Assembly (NCBI GenBank): GCA_963930655.1
Contig: OZ005621.1
Span: 16,293,001 to 16,357,000 of the forward strand
Direction: 5' to 3'
Source of the DNA: Myrica gale
Taxonomy: Eukaryota; Streptophyta; Magnoliopsida; Fagales; Myricaceae
Length of the DNA: 64,000 nucleotides
The notes beneath the pieces were generated by a model that saw nothing but the letters and a program-made list of their open reading frames with translations, was not told where the DNA came from and made no database searches. The stretch's first letter is position 1; every line of letters starts with the position of its first letter. Made by a program: the position numbers and the translations under genes. Positions 44,153 through 57,963 of the stretch are shown in pieces.

Positions 44153-45190
44153 AAAAAAAAAACACCAAACTTGTCCGTGTTTCGTGCCCCCCAACCCACT
44201 CAGAAAACCCCCTAACCTCTATCTTAAAATTTTGCCCCAACGTGCCCTACCATTTTCAGTGAGTGCAAACTGTGCGTTATCGGTCCCTGAGCTCCAAATC
44301 TCAACATAATTAACCCAAGAGAAGCTATATGAAGTCGGGCCTCTCTTCACGAACCTTGCAAAAGCACATGGCTTAAAGCAAGCAACAAATCTTCCAACAA
44401 TCATATAAACAAGGTACAAACTACCCACAAATGGCTAAAAAGTTTTCCCACTGGCTTGTGCTGAGCTGAAAGGTGAAAGGTAAATTTGCCACCTTTCTAG
44501 CACATACCAAGTTCTCCTATCTGGGTTTCGACGGAGCGACAAGGAAATGTATAGGATTTCCATTAACAGTTGTGATACGGTGAAAATTTATGAACTTTGA
44601 TGGAGAGATTATGGGTGTCTTAGGCCTGACTATGAAAATTCCACCGTGGGTTCGTGAGAGCTAAGGGAAGTCATGTCTTAAAAGAGAGGGACATGATTGA
44701 TCAGTGCGGAAGTGGAAGGGGTTGAACTGAAGTTTCAGATTTGCATTTGTTTGAGAGTTTGGTTTTTGTTTCAATGAAATCTTTGAGACTATGCGAAGTG
44801 AACGTTACTGAGTAATTGATTTTCATACATTTAACCCACTTTAGATGTCATTGAAGGCTATGGGAATCCTGATGGCAGATGAAGAAAACGCTTGAAATCG
44901 GTGAGATAAAGGAATAACATATTTATTCGTACCCCCAAAACGTTATGTTCCCATCATAACAGTTCAACTTTTCTTGACTTGAATGTTGTAAGTCGTTTAA
45001 ACTTGAAAGCTTATCTTGAGTGCTGACGTGGAAAAACGTAGGTGAACTAGCAAGAAAGGTGACGGAATAAAATAATTGCCAGGGTAATAATTCAGTGATT
45101 GAAAGTAAACAAAATGATCTCAATGACAATTTCATGAGGGTCAAAACTTAATGACCAAATTCAACTTCCCTAAATTTCCTAAGGATTAAC

Positions 45191-45581
45191 TTAAGACGAA
45201 AAGTGGGTATATCGAGTTGGAATTTTACGATACCAAGCGACAAGTAATTAAGCCAAAAATTAAAAGGAAAAAGAAGCCTTTTTGCCAATGCAAGGTTACA
45301 CATAACACGGTCATCAATTCAAACAGTGTGTTACAATGCATAGTGACATTCTGAGTACAAAAACAATCGAAATATAAACTTAGAAGCAGATCATTTCCCT
45401 TAGCAAAACTGATGGGAAAGATGACTGACATTTACACCCACCTCTATCACTGTGAGAGATGTGTAGACCTACTCAATCGCCTACAACAACAGTAACTTGC
45501 ATCTGACAGAAACAACACGCATGCTAAAATCTGAATATGGAAAGGAATGCCTGGGATAGCCCAGAAACCATCTATTAACTG
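45191..45581. other. 3' untranslated region and downstream flank of the hydrolase gene
   Basis: No coding motif. The transcript 3' end must lie here because the stop codon is at 45582-45584 on the minus strand; I could not choose a single polyadenylation signal. Confidence 0.5.
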
Positions 45582-48500
45582 TTAATCTGCACTCTTTTTC
45601 TTCAACCTCATTGCCTTCTGACAAGATGACTGTTTTGGGGGAAGATCCACAAGCAGCAAGCGTGACATGACAAATGCCAAGAGATCTTCACGGTGGGAGA
45701 ACGTAAAGTCCAAGTGGGCATACTCAAACTCGTTGTATGATACATCTACACCAGATTCCTTCATTAGTTTATAGTGCTTTCTTACCATGGATGGCCGAAT
45801 TACCTTGTCCTTCCGTCCAGCGACCAGATCGACCGGGATATCAATGAGCCAATAGTATTCACCCAAGTCCAATGGCTCAGGAGCTCCATACACCTCCATG
45901 TTAGCAGATGCACTCCCATAATCATACATTCTAAACTTCCCAGCGTGCTTCATCTGTGCAAAGTGGACAGCCATACGTAATGAAACTCCCGGCATGTCAT
46001 TCATGTTGTAGTGCGGTAAACCTAACACCCCAACCCAATTTGAGCTGTCTCCACCAACGACATAACTCATTAGGGTTTGAACTAGCCCTCCAACTGCAGG
46101 ATAATTATGAAAATCCCTAGCCAATTTGTTCAGTAGCATACGGAAGAATCTGGTTGGAATGTAGATGCCAGGCACAAAAGGTTCCAAAATCGGAGCCAAC
46201 ATAAGGATAAGACGCTCTGCCACTGTGAAAACCAAAGTAGAATCATCATGGAAGCCAGCTGGTGATAACAGAACCAATCTAGATAATCTGTGAGGCTTCT
46301 CTTCCACCCGGCGTGTTATAACATACATCAGCATAACAGCTCCACCCAAGCTATGGGAGACTGCACAAAGTGTGTAAAGCTGATCATCAGTTTCCTGCTC
46401 GAGATCAGGTCGGCTTAGCCTCAACTCCGAAGTTTTCACTTGGTGAATTTTCTCTATCATTGCTGGAATATCCTCAGTCCCATGTTCATTGATAGAGTAT
46501 CGCCAGTACCTACATATATGTTAACGTTTAGGCACAACATCATTGCACCTCTAGTGGTACCACATTATGTTTTTTTTTTTATAAGTAAAGTGGTACCACA
46601 TTATGTAACAACTAGGAAATACTGAAGTCACTCTTCCCTCACCTTCCCAACCGTAAGTTTTCTTGGATGCAATTAAATAACATCATTTCATAACTGACAA
46701 ACAAAGGCAATGGAACTAATATGCAAACTTACTGTCTTGAGGAAATGTTCTTGTCAACATGTTCTCTAGAAACCAAGCCCCGAAGATTCCCAAGGAAAAC
46801 GTCGTATCCTGCAGAGCAAGAACCCAACAGCATATTTACAGTTCAAAGACATCGACATATTCTTTAACTTGCACTTACTCTGCAAATGTAACAAACCTTG
46901 ATCAAATGCCGCAAAAGCAGGAGAACCAACAACCCCATTGGACACCCAACTGGAAAACAAAATTAATTTATTCAAGTCAAACGCATGGTACACATACCAC
47001 ACATCAAAAATGTTGGACATAGAAGAAAATGTTAAGGAAATCATCTGATACTGCGTCTAAAAACAGAGACTCGAAGAAAAAGCTGAGGATAGGATGTTCT
47101 ACAGGGATGGGTGCATCCATTCCCAAATTGCCCTCTTATTGGTGGTTAGTTGTACTTTTACAAACAAGCCAAGTCCATCTATACATTCTCCCAACTTCAA
47201 TTAGATACTACTCAGCACAAAGTCAAGCTCCAAAGGACATACAGCCATACTTATTTAGTTTAAGAAAAGTGGTTCCAGAAGATTAAGACAACAAGAAATG
47301 TACAAAGGAAGAATTCTAACATACTATGTTGAACAATTCTCAAAACTTTAACAACAGTAATACAATGTAGAATATGAGAGAAGCAAAGGAGGATGCATAA
47401 TGCAGAGTGCCAGCTGTACCCTTCAACAAACAATGACATTTGCCATGGACTGAAATGCCTGATACATAAACCAATTAAATATAGCTTCATGAGTCACCCC
47501 CTAAGGTCAGATCTGCAGTAAGCTGACCCATGCATGCAATCCATGGATTGAGGTAGAATGACCCATAGACCTCTCTCCCTCCCTTTTCCTTTCCTCCAGT
47601 ATTGGAAGGAAAATTTCAAGATATTTTTGGGGAATTCAAATATTAGGAAAGTACAACTTCAAAAAAATTATCCTCTGAAAAACCAGGGGCTTTGTAGGTC
47701 CAAGAGTAAGAAGAGGAGGGAAAAGGGAAACTGACAGTCAAGAGAATTCCACCTTCAGACGATAATTGTTTATGAACAGAGATTAATGAGGATGCCTAAT
47801 GATAAGTCAGGTTCATATGCCAAGAAGAAACACTCAGACTCTGTTTGATCATCGACCACAAAACAACCTAGAGAGGGAACTAACTAAATATCGACAAAAC
47901 CAAATTCTTTCTGGTGCAACAAAGGCCTCTCAGTTAAGAATGAATACCACATATATCTTGATAGCATCTCGTACACAAATAAGGAGACAAACCAAAAAAA
48001 CTGGCAAGATGACAGACAACACCAGTGGTGGCACAAGGTACACCAACAATGACATATAGATGGACTCTCAAGAGAAAAGCGCCAAAGGAAAATTGTTTCT
48101 GACACGACCAACATTTTAAACTCTTCTACAAACACAACTTGAAACAATGATTGATGTTGGGTTATCATTAACCCACGTCAAGATCTCAATAGTGTTACTG
48201 GTTTTTTTCTTTTTTGCAATGGTCGATAGTGTCGCTTATTCAGAAAAGCTGACCGCATAATCGATGTTTCAACAAACTTCCATCAAGTTTTCCAACTCCT
48301 TGACCTCTACTCAAGCTTGAATATACAAAAATGTAATGTAATAGAAAGGGTAGCTCCAAAGCAAGGCACCAAAAAACTTTAACTTCAATTACCTCGTGGT
48401 TTTTTAGACATTTCCAACCTTAAACTGAACTCAATTTTAACCAGTGCAGATTACAAATTAAACAAGAAAGAGAAAGAAGAGTTAACTTACCCCATAGATG

Positions 48501-51500
48501 TATCCAAAACTCCATGCTGAAGATAAACTGCTTTCCGTGCATCACGTCTGCAACATCACACTGCTGGCATAAGGTAACATACACTTCACTAAAATTAGAG
48601 CATGCAAAGGTTTTTACCTAGGGATTCTTTCCAAAATAAGGACATAACCATCAGCAGTGACCACACGGATAGCTTCATATGGGTACCTAATAGAGGTACA
48701 AAAGTAAGGAATAAGCAGACAATAGGAGTAACTCCAGAAAGAAACATATGTTGATCACAGTTAGCAGAGCATAGCCCTTACCCAAGCTCTGTTATAACAT
48801 CCTGACATGTCCGAGCATCTGTATTCAGAGACTGATGAAAAGTAGTATTCCGTTCTGTAGGAGCTGGATCATTTTCCCCAAGTGTAGCTGTAGAAACAGA
48901 GGCTTCCAAAACACTTCCATGAGTTTCTCTTGAACCCTCACTGTAGGATAAAACCCATCTTGATATTTTTCTAAAAGCCTCTGATGGAGAAAGAATAAAA
49001 TGAACTGCCTTATGAACAACAGCAAAAATAGCTTCTATGAAGATCTCGATTGCTAGATGAAGATCCTGGTAGACATAATAAGATAAGTTAACAAAAGGGA
49101 AATCATGCATCCCAATCATTCCATGAGAAGAAAAACATACACGATCAACCAACCACAACTTAAAGAAGTGAAAATTGAAAGGAGATGTTGCACAAACCTC
49201 TATGACTCCACGTCTCCTGTCAGTGGTGCGGTTGACAATATGGTCCCTGAGGGTTTGCACTCTCTTAACCCGACGTAAATCTGAAGGCTGGTGGCTTCCA
49301 GAGATGGCAGGGGCAGTTGATCCTCCATTATATATATTACAGAAAAGATAAACTGGAATTCCCAGAAGCCATTTAGCTGGCAAGAGAATCCAAAAGAATA
49401 TACATCTAATCCATCCCATCCAATGTGTAACATACTTGGAGAAGGTACCGGCCCCAGAGACTCCTGAACCCTGAGATGATGGTGATGAAAGATATACATT
49501 TGGGTCACCATCTTCTTCAGCAGATGAGTAATCTAGGCTTGATGTATCAGAATCCACAGATAGCTCATGGATGAACTGGTTGAAAGAGGACACGCCACTA
49601 TAGCATCAAGGAAAGCAGAAATATCCACAAGTGAGATAAGTGCTAACAATAAATATGAAGGAGAGAAGCTTTTGTAGCCAACTAAAAACTGCACACTACA
49701 CTACACATTAAGAAACACACTACTATTTTATCCTCAAGTCTTGTCAATATGCCTTACTTGTTCGAAGGAGATAGGAAATGTCAGGCTGTGAACCCTCATC
49801 ACAAATCTCTTTCATAAACTACTGATTTCTCGGATCAAAAAAGGACACAAAGAGGACCCTACCATGTGGCAGATTGAGGAATATCTAAAAAATCTACCTC
49901 CCTATTTAATTTCATCATCCAGTCACGGGAAAGCAAGTTGTTACACGACCCCATTTAAAGTCTTAAAATCAGAGCAGCAGCCCCTAGCAGACATGGGCTT
50001 CTGTTGAGAATATTAATGAAGGAGATAGGTGACCAACAATAAAACAAAACCTGACACAAACCAATTTTTTCATACAGCTTAGATGACGAGTCCAATCCAA
50101 GGTCTTAGGGATGGGCATATTCATCTACTCCATATTGAAGCAGACAGGTAAGACAATGCACATAATGGCCCACCTAAGAAAGTATTAGAGATATGGATGT
50201 TGCCTGTTGGGACATAACACACAACTTCAAGGGGAAGAGTGGAGATTGTAGAGCAACGGAGTGCACACCAGAAATGCAGAAAACTAAGCTCATTGCACAG
50301 AGAACCAGAAAGAAGAAAAGGAACTATACAACACTCAGAATTCAGTTGGTCAAAAACTACTTGGCAACAACTCTCTCCATCCGGTTTTTTTGCTAAGTCT
50401 CTCCATTATACAATATTCAGAACTTACTTTTCCATCCAACGTGGAAATCGAGGTCCGCGAAAGGTTGGCCTGAGCTCCCAGCCATGGAGACTTTCAAGGA
50501 TATTAGCCTTCCCAGGTAAAATGGTCAACAAAAGTGCCGACACTCCATTGATCAGCCTTACAATATTGTTCAGAGATTCGTAAGTGAATGTCTTCACTGA
50601 CCTGCGCTAAAAGAATAAAAAGGGAAACAAAAAAGTAAGTTGCTCGTGTGATGACCAAACAATATGCTTTAATAAAGATGCTCGAGACACAATACTCAGT
50701 CACTAAAAGGCACCTAAAGATGGATAATAAAGTATAAGATGACATGGGAAAATATAGGCCTCAGTGGAACCAACATTCTACATAACTAGTAAAGCAATCA
50801 ACCTAACAACCATAGCATCAGCTATGGAGACAGCATTGGGAAATTACACATGATTTTGGAAAACAACATGACCTGGAAATCCCCATCACTGGAAAAGCTA
50901 AAACTCCATTAGCATTCAATAAAAGCAGGAAGCAACTGTATAGCATGCATGAGTCCAGGGTGATTAAGTAGGGAGAAAAGAAATTTTTTTTTTCTGATCC
51001 ATACTCCAACAAGGACAAAGAATTAACAGGCATCTCAACCATTACAAACAGGCAAAAATGGTCAAACGGTTTCTGTAGTTTATTCTGGAAGTTCTAAAAC
51101 CCAGATCAATGCCTTCTCCTGAAGAGGATCAAACATAGCCATCACAGGCAGTTATATAAACGGTAAACTTTTTGAGTTTACCCACAAGCATGCATTATAA
51201 GTACTCTTAAGTCAAATAGCAAAGACTAAATCCAAATTAATATGATATTCAAATCCCTAAGCAGACAGATACGCGCCACGTGAACATAAAACCATGCAAC
51301 GCTGAGAAATCAAGCAGAGACATCTAAACCGCAGATCACGGATTATTCCTTTATCTTTTCAAGGCCGAACAATTAATTTTTCCATCATTCTAAAAAAGGC
51401 TGATAACCCGCAGGGAAACAAGGAAAGAGGGCAATAACGTGTTCCACAATTTCAGTGCCTTAATTACCAAAAAGAAAAAAGAAAAAAAAAACAATTTCAG

Positions 51501-52097
51501 TGCCTTACTCACCCACAAAACCATTTCAGTGCCTCAACTCAAGACATATGCGGTGGTGTAGTAAGCCTAAGCGACTTCAAACCCCATAAACTACCTAAGA
51601 TTGGTCCCAGACTTCAACTTAATTGAACTAAACACATCACACATGCCTTCTGATTCTCAGTGTACCCCACCCCAATAATAAACCGAGCAAAATTACAACT
51701 CAATTTTAGTTGCTAGCGATTTTTAAGGTACGAACTGCAAACAATTATGTTTAGTGAGAAAATCTATCTGCGTCCTTCTAGTCATAAGAAATAAGTTAAT
51801 ACGAAAAGAATAAAAAAAAACCCAGATGTCTTATTACATTTACTAACCCAGCTCCTTCAATCATCAAAGGGTTCCTTACATAGAAACACGTACTAAAAAA
51901 CCCAAGCCAAGATCAGTCCATAAACAGATCAGGGAAAACAAAACAAAAAATCCTATGCAGTCAAACTTCTAAAATCAAAATACTTATATGTATGATTGTA
52001 TATATTCTGGGAAAGAGAAATGAGAAGAAAGAGTCTAGAAGGAGGAGGCTCACTCTTTGGTGACGGCGAGGACGTTGTCAGCGAACCGCTGCAACAT
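45582..52097 (-). CDS. Alpha/beta-hydrolase (lipase-like) protein, nine exons, 694 residues
   Basis: Exons, all in phase with GT-AG borders: 52054-52097, 50428-50601, 49198-49597, 48782-49065, 48618-48686, 48491-48547, 46897-46949, 46733-46808 and 45582-46509 (stop). Their summed length is 695 codons including the stop. The protein starts MLQRFADNVLAVTKESVKTF, has a Ser/Asp-rich stretch (about 85-120) and a hydrophobic span (about 132-160), then an acid-lipase-type entry (YEAIRVVTADGYVLILERIP, about 303-322), the oxyanion loop LQHGVLD, and the nucleophile elbow SHSLGG (catalytic Ser about 439). Asp about 620 (GRKDKV) and His about 651 (YAHLDF) complete the triad. This matches a conserved plant family of about 700 residues annotated as lipase-like; substrate unknown. 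The nucleophile motif has Ser instead of the first Gly of GxSxG. Minus-strand frames at the same place reading MIEKIHQV or MSSFNQ are single exons of this gene. Confidence 0.92.
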
Positions 52098-52266
52098 TTA
52101 ATTTGTCTGTTAGCTTTTTCTCGTCTTATAAAGTCTGGTTTATAGATTTCTGCAACAAAAAACAGGACAAATTTCTTGAAAGCCGAAAATCGGAAGCGCT
52201 GAGAGAGGAGGGAGAGGTGAAACTCGCAGCGACGATTCCTGCCTTAGGAAGCAAGCGAGGCACGCG

Positions 52267-52312
52267 GAGTCCACGTGGTAGGCTCTGATTGAGCCGGCAC
52301 TTATATATGTCG
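52267..52312 (-). promoter_or_regulatory. Likely core promoter of the hydrolase gene
   Basis: On the minus strand CGACATATATAAGTGCC (about 52295-52311) is a good TATA box, about 200 bp upstream of the ATG. A CCACGTGG palindrome (G-box core CACGTG, about 52271-52278) lies just downstream of it. A 5' leader intron is possible because TTGTTGCAG precedes the last 50 bases before the ATG. Positions are inferred, not measured. Confidence 0.5.
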
Positions 52313-55300
52313 CTTTCCCGGATTACGTATCACGCCCAAAGGCAAGTAGAATTATCTCGACCGCTTGTTAACGTGGACAGTCAAGATTAAGAGAATGGAA
52401 AAAGGGTCTCGGAATGTTCTGCCTCTCCGCCACGAAGCATGTGCGACTTGTACAGAGTTACAAACTCCAAATTTCTGCCCGCTAGCTCTGCACTGCCCGT
52501 GTACCTGCTTTGTTTTACTTTCTTTTTCTTTCTTTTTTTCCTCTGGTCCCATGTTTTTCCGTTTTAAACATGGATAAAAGTACATTAAAAAATCCTACTC
52601 CATTCAAGATTTCACTACAGAACAAAAAATCCTATATTTTTTATTTTTATTTTATTTTTCAAAAGAATCTTATATTAAAAATTCCTGCTCCCTTGAAGAA
52701 TTCACTACAGAACAAAATCTAAGATTTTTTTTTAAAAAAAAAATGGGTGGAAGTCCTAAAACGTATTGGCTAGCCACGTTGAGGGATCACGCGTAGACAT
52801 TATCACGTTTGAGGCTATAAAATTGTGGTGGTTTGAAAATTTCCACCACTTAAAACGTGAAAAATAATCATCAGAGTAGAAATTGGCCCAATTAAAATAT
52901 CTGGACAATTCTAGGAAATCCTCGACAAGTTTCTTATCGGTGGTGTTTTTCTCCCCGAAATTTTGGGGTATGAAAATTTTTAGTAAAACAAACACAATTT
53001 AAAATTTTCAACTTTTACACATGCACATTCCACTTTTCACAAACTCTAATAAATCTCAATGTTAGAGTCACACATTCATATACCTATTGGACCACCTCTT
53101 TTCTTTGTCAATTGATCTTGGGATGAAACTTGACATGGTATCAGAACCAACTATTTCTAAACTTGACCCACTTTTTTGTGTTTCACATGTGTTGTCCACT
53201 TGTATGGACCATGTTCATTCGGCCTGCAACGTTAGATTCTCAAAATTTCATGAAAAACAAACCCATTAGTGGTTTCATTGAAGAACAGTATCTGTTGTGG
53301 CAACGTTAGATACGGTTAGAAGCACAAAAAATTGCACCGTTTAGAGCAATTAGAATATTTGATACATTCGCTAGAATCAAATAGTTTTAATTGAGTTTGA
53401 GAGATTTATCTTTTTGTATAAATATATTTTCTCGTACTTTTGTACACATATTTATAATCATATTAAATAAGAAAAATTAAGTAATTTTTTTATACTTCAT
53501 TAACGATAAAAGTAAAAAGTAAAACCGAACCACCTTAAACGATATCAATCTCGTCACTATTTATGTCGACCAGAGCAAATTGAATTGAATTTAATCTAAT
53601 AGCCTCTGGGAACGAGTGGCCTGATGATCCTCGGTGTCTTTGTGATGCGAGTCTGGAGAAATAAGAGTCAATTCAGCATTATTCATTAGTGGCTCTGGTT
53701 TGCGTTCCCACGTTACCCCCAAAAAGTAATGGTTTACTTTCGAACGCGGAGAGGTGTAGAGTCAGCAACTAAACAATGGCGGTCCGCGGAGAGCATTTGT
53801 CCTTATCAACTTATTAAGTCTGGAGGCCACTCGGATACGCTCAAATTATCGGCACCAGAAAGATGTTACGAGAGATATTTACAATTTCGTTTAATAGTTT
53901 AATTAGTACACTAAATTCCGAGATATGATAAAAATGATTTCTAAGACTTATTTAGTTTCAAATTAATCTCTATATAATCTTTCGTGTTTTGAAAGAATCA
54001 TTCCATCAACTTGAATAAATGTAGTGTAATTCATGGGAACACGTCACCACCAATTACAAATAATCAAGTGTCAAATTGGACTTAGCTTGGCCAAGTAATC
54101 TATATTGGAATTAGCTTGGCTTGAAATTTTAGCAAAACTCCACGATGGTCTACACAACGTCATTTCACAAATGACTTCAATAATGGAACTCGCGTCCCCA
54201 TTTTAAACTGTAAAGTATATGGAGGTCGTCCATGATCTGTTTATATAACCATAAATCCAAAACTTTGCTTGTAGCATTAGCCACGGAAATGGGTCTTACA
54301 TAATTTGTATTCTTGGTTGATTGAAGACGACTTCTACAAATTTCAACACAAATCTGTTTACAGCAAATCATTTTCTTCTCTGGATGGTGTGACAGCTATG
54401 TCTGTCGCGGTAGTAGTATTCTCGCCCTTTTCTGTTCTCAGTGGGAAAGAAAACTCAGAAACCAAGGCCAAGTGATCGCTTCCTAGTTTCTGCATAAAAG
54501 TCAGAGTCGAGCAAGGGATATGAGACATACAATTTTTAATCACAACAGCAGCTAATGAGTAATTAGCACCAATTGCCCTTAAAAATTACCCCCTCCCCCA
54601 AGGAAAGGCAACAATGTTAGGATCGTGAACTCGGACAATCATTGAACCCAGTTTCAAGAAAAGGTCGGAAATAAAAGAAATTCCGAATACATCCACCTGA
54701 ACCCGTGATGGTGTCTAAATATTAGTACTTGCAATATGATACCAAAGTAGAGGATAGCTGACTTAATAATCTTTCTGAAATTGCTTTAGAATCCTAAAGC
54801 CAGTTGTGTGATGTTCTACGCAGCATCAATAAGCTACGATCTTGTTTGGTTTCCAATCATTGGCATACTTAAGGAGAACCGTAATAGCTTTGGAATCACA
54901 AGCACTCTTTAGTAGAATGTGACATGGTAACGCATTGCCAATGACAATTTGGTGCAAGAAAGTGACCAATTCCTATAACTTCTACCTAATTGTGGAACTT
55001 GGGTTATGGATTTGATGTAAAAATGGGTAGGTTTGATTAGGATGTGAAGGTGGAACAGTGGGGATTAAGATTTGAAGTTTAATAGGCATGTAGGGATGTT
55101 TGAAGACCTCATTTGATTTCATCTATAGATCTATCACAGAGAAGTACTAGAGAGAGAGGATAGATCTTAAGGTAAGTAGAGATGAATAACAAAGAAAAAG
55201 AAACTAACAGACACAGCAAATCAGAAAAAGCCATGAGCTAATAATTTTGCCAATTATGTGTTATGCTCTCAAACATCAGAATTTCAATCCTTTTACGATT

Positions 55301-56260
55301 CTAAAGGAAAACCTTAATAAAATCAAACTCCATGCCTACAATAACTATTTATTATGACAGAACTCAACTTCCTTGTTCAGCGCCACAGTATGTGACTGAC
55401 TGCCAACGACCACTGATGCCTCATGTCTGAAATTAAAAACATTTTGCGCCACAGGTGAGTGGAGGATTTCTAGGCGTATTCGTTCTTTTGTTGCAGAAAT
55501 TGTTAATTTTTGTTGCGGTCATAACCGCTGGTCCTTTAAGCATGTCAAGCGTCAAGTTAATTTTGTTGCCCATAAAATTTGGCTAAATGGATATTAGAGG
55601 AGAACCTTTCAGGGAATATCCCTGTTTCTGTAATCTTGACTTAATTTTTACCAGTGACATCAAGGAGAAAATTTGGGATACGTTGGTTTTCACAATTTTT
55701 TTAGAATTCTAAGTATATTCACAAAACTACTACCGAATATATTCAGAATTCAAACACAAACATCAATACATTTTACATAATCTCCAACAATTTTTTAATT
55801 TTTTATTCAACATAAATTTTCTCTCTCTATACTTTTTCACATACTCTAATATTTTTTATTAAAAAATTACATCAAATCATTTATCTCTCCACTTTATACA
55901 AATACCAATAAAACACTATTCAACATAAATATTCACAACTTCTCTAAAATCCTACATTTTTACTCAAAACTAACATAACCCTGGTTTAATGAAGTTTATT
56001 TAGAAAGAGAGAAAAAAAAGTAGAGGACTTTTATTTGCTTTTCAAATTTTAATTCATCCCTGAATTATGATTTTTTTTTTCTTTTCTAGTTTTCTGTTTG
56101 ATCAAACACAGTCCTCAAAATTTATCAAAAAAAGATTACAAGGTAACCCGCGTATTAAGCGTGACATGTGGCAAAAACTAGGCCACGTCATTTTAATATA
56201 ATAAAAGATCATTTACACATACAAAAATTATAAAATAATTCACATAATATTAAAATAATT
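52313..56260. other. Intergenic and repeat-derived DNA, no recognised gene
   Basis: Contents: a two-copy direct repeat of about 90 bp near 52590-52725 (TTCACTACAGAACAAA shared); a possible degraded LTR end with TGGTATCAGAACC at about 53138; a minus-strand frame 54177-54371 (VRPISVANATSKVLDLWL) faintly like a non-LTR reverse transcriptase motif but too short to call; and an AT-rich MITE remnant at about 55690-55980 whose TCTCTCCACTTTATACA and similar blocks recur at 4740, 6100 and 29320. Confidence 0.45.
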
Positions 56261-57640
56261 TTAAAAATAATAATTGGGGACGCCCAAGGTAGCCACCTTG
56301 TCAAGGGCTGGCATGGGGTGGACCCTAGATCTGGGCTCCTCCATGGAGTGGAAGGCCAGATCTGGGCTCCCTCGCCGAGTAGTGAGGTGGCTCACGCGAG
56401 GGAGCCCATATTGGGGCACCTTTATACGGATGGGATGGCACGCATCCACGCCACATGAGATACCCCGTGACTTCACAAGAGAGCCCAAGGGTGCGGAGAA
56501 CCCTTTTGTGATTTGTACAGTACAGAGAAGATTAAAGAAAATAGAAAGAGATTGAGAATTTAATACGGTTCAGTAATATGCTTACGTCCATGAGCGGATG
56601 TTATATTTCACTTTTTTTTTTAAAAAATAAAGTTACATCATAAATTATTTATACGAAATCTTAGACCAGTTTGCCCCTTTCATCTCTATAACCTATTAGA
56701 ATATAATTGATGAATCAGTTAGTTTATGGTCAACACGTTCGAGTAAAGGCGTCTCGATTTTCATGTATTTTTCTTGCAAAATCACAAGAATAGCCTTGGG
56801 CACCGAGGTTACTAACCTCTGATGCTTAAGTCAGTCTTTTTTTCTGTATGCGTTATGTAGTTTGGTGGCTCAGAATTCGTCTTACCTCTTCTATCGTTCA
56901 CTCTTCCTTTTATAGTTTTTCTCTCATGTTCTTCCCCTTCCTTTTGGCTGGAACTCACACGGGAATTTCGTCCCGTGCAATCGTGCGCTCTTTGACGGTC
57001 TCTCACATCTTCGCAGAGGTCGTTTTCTCCAACCATCGTAATCGAGGGATCATGGAGTTGGCGATTTATAGCGGGTTTTTTGGACAACCGCTCATAACAC
57101 GTCTAACAATTTACGCTTCTGGATCTGCATGCAAGATGGGCTTGATTGTAGCCATTGGATCTCAGAGAGATGTAATCATGCTTGTCGGCCCAAATTAGTT
57201 TGGGCCGGACATAATTTAGTATTAGTATCATCACTAATTAATAGGAATCACATTATCCAACCATCTCCACCTTGAATAATATTCACTCATTAAGAGATAA
57301 CTCAGTATTTGGCTCCCACCAGAAACTAATAGGTTAGAGACTACTCCTATCTGGTTTCATATAAATAAAATAAGATCACAAATTTCCAATTTAAGTAAGT
57401 TAATATGATTTGAAAGAAGCATCCCAACATGGATTTTATTTTTAATTCAATCAGTTTCTACTAGCTCGAGATTTTATCAATCTAAAGACTTCTATTCTTT
57501 ATTTACGTGGTCTCAAGGAAAGGTGTTTGTTTCCCTCTTATTTAATGTTGATGTCATATATTTGGCTAGCAATGATTTGCAATCCATTTACTGATCTCAA
57601 ACTTCTTCTTCATCAACAATTCTTAAATGTGCCTACCTAA
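56261..57640. other. GC-richer repeat block and LTR-like sequence, unassigned
   Basis: 56270-56480 is GC-rich with local near-repeats (AGATCTGGGCTCC twice) and overlapping frames on both strands, which suggests a non-coding repeat. 56560-57240 begins with AATACGGTTCAGTAATATGCTTACGTCCA, a phrase often seen in plant LTRs, but a partner LTR was not found. No gene is supported. Confidence 0.4.
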
Positions 57641-57963
57641 GGGCTCTTAGTGGATATGGGCTGAGATGCAATTATGGGCTGCAAGGAAGGAACATTCCAG
57701 ATCATGATACTTTACCATACAAATCCATTAGTGCAATTGTTTTCGTATTTCCATTTATTAGGGTAATATTGTACTTTCAGTATTTCAATTTTAAGAAGTG
57801 GTTACAAGTCTATATAAGAAACTAGCTAGTGCAAGAGGAGGGAAAAAAAGTTAAGATTTTTTTTGTATTTCTGTTTAGAGGATTGGCTGAGCCTCGAATA
57901 TCAGCTTTTATCTTAATTTCTCAGTAAATGTGTTTCAGTAAGGATTTTCAGTGAATATTCTGT

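Larger units (their letters stand above)
42590..45190. mobile_element. Long-TIR element hosting the second Pack-MULE
   Basis: Segments 42640-42880 and 44895-45140 are imperfect reverse complements (shared TTACAGCATTCAAGTCAAGA, CGATGGGAACGTA, GAATAAACATGTTATTCCTT in slightly varied form). With the Pack-MULE at 42916-44152 removed, the remaining interior (44163-44890) carries an unassigned minus-strand frame (44219-44428, MGSLYLVYMIVGRFVACFKP) that may be captured coding DNA. Exact ends and target duplication not determined. Confidence 0.6.

Noticed and set aside
49200..49511. Second minus-strand frame over hydrolase exon 3
   Set aside because: Shadow of the real exon, which fits the nine-exon gene in phase.
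54177..54543. Possible LINE reverse transcriptase (VRPISVANATSKVL) on the minus strand
   Set aside because: Only a short, faint resemblance to the RPISL-N-YK motif with no flanking polymerase blocks; not enough to call.
56261..56555. Overlapping GC-rich frames on both strands
   Set aside because: Both strands stay open because of internal near-repeats and high GC; no domain is visible on either.
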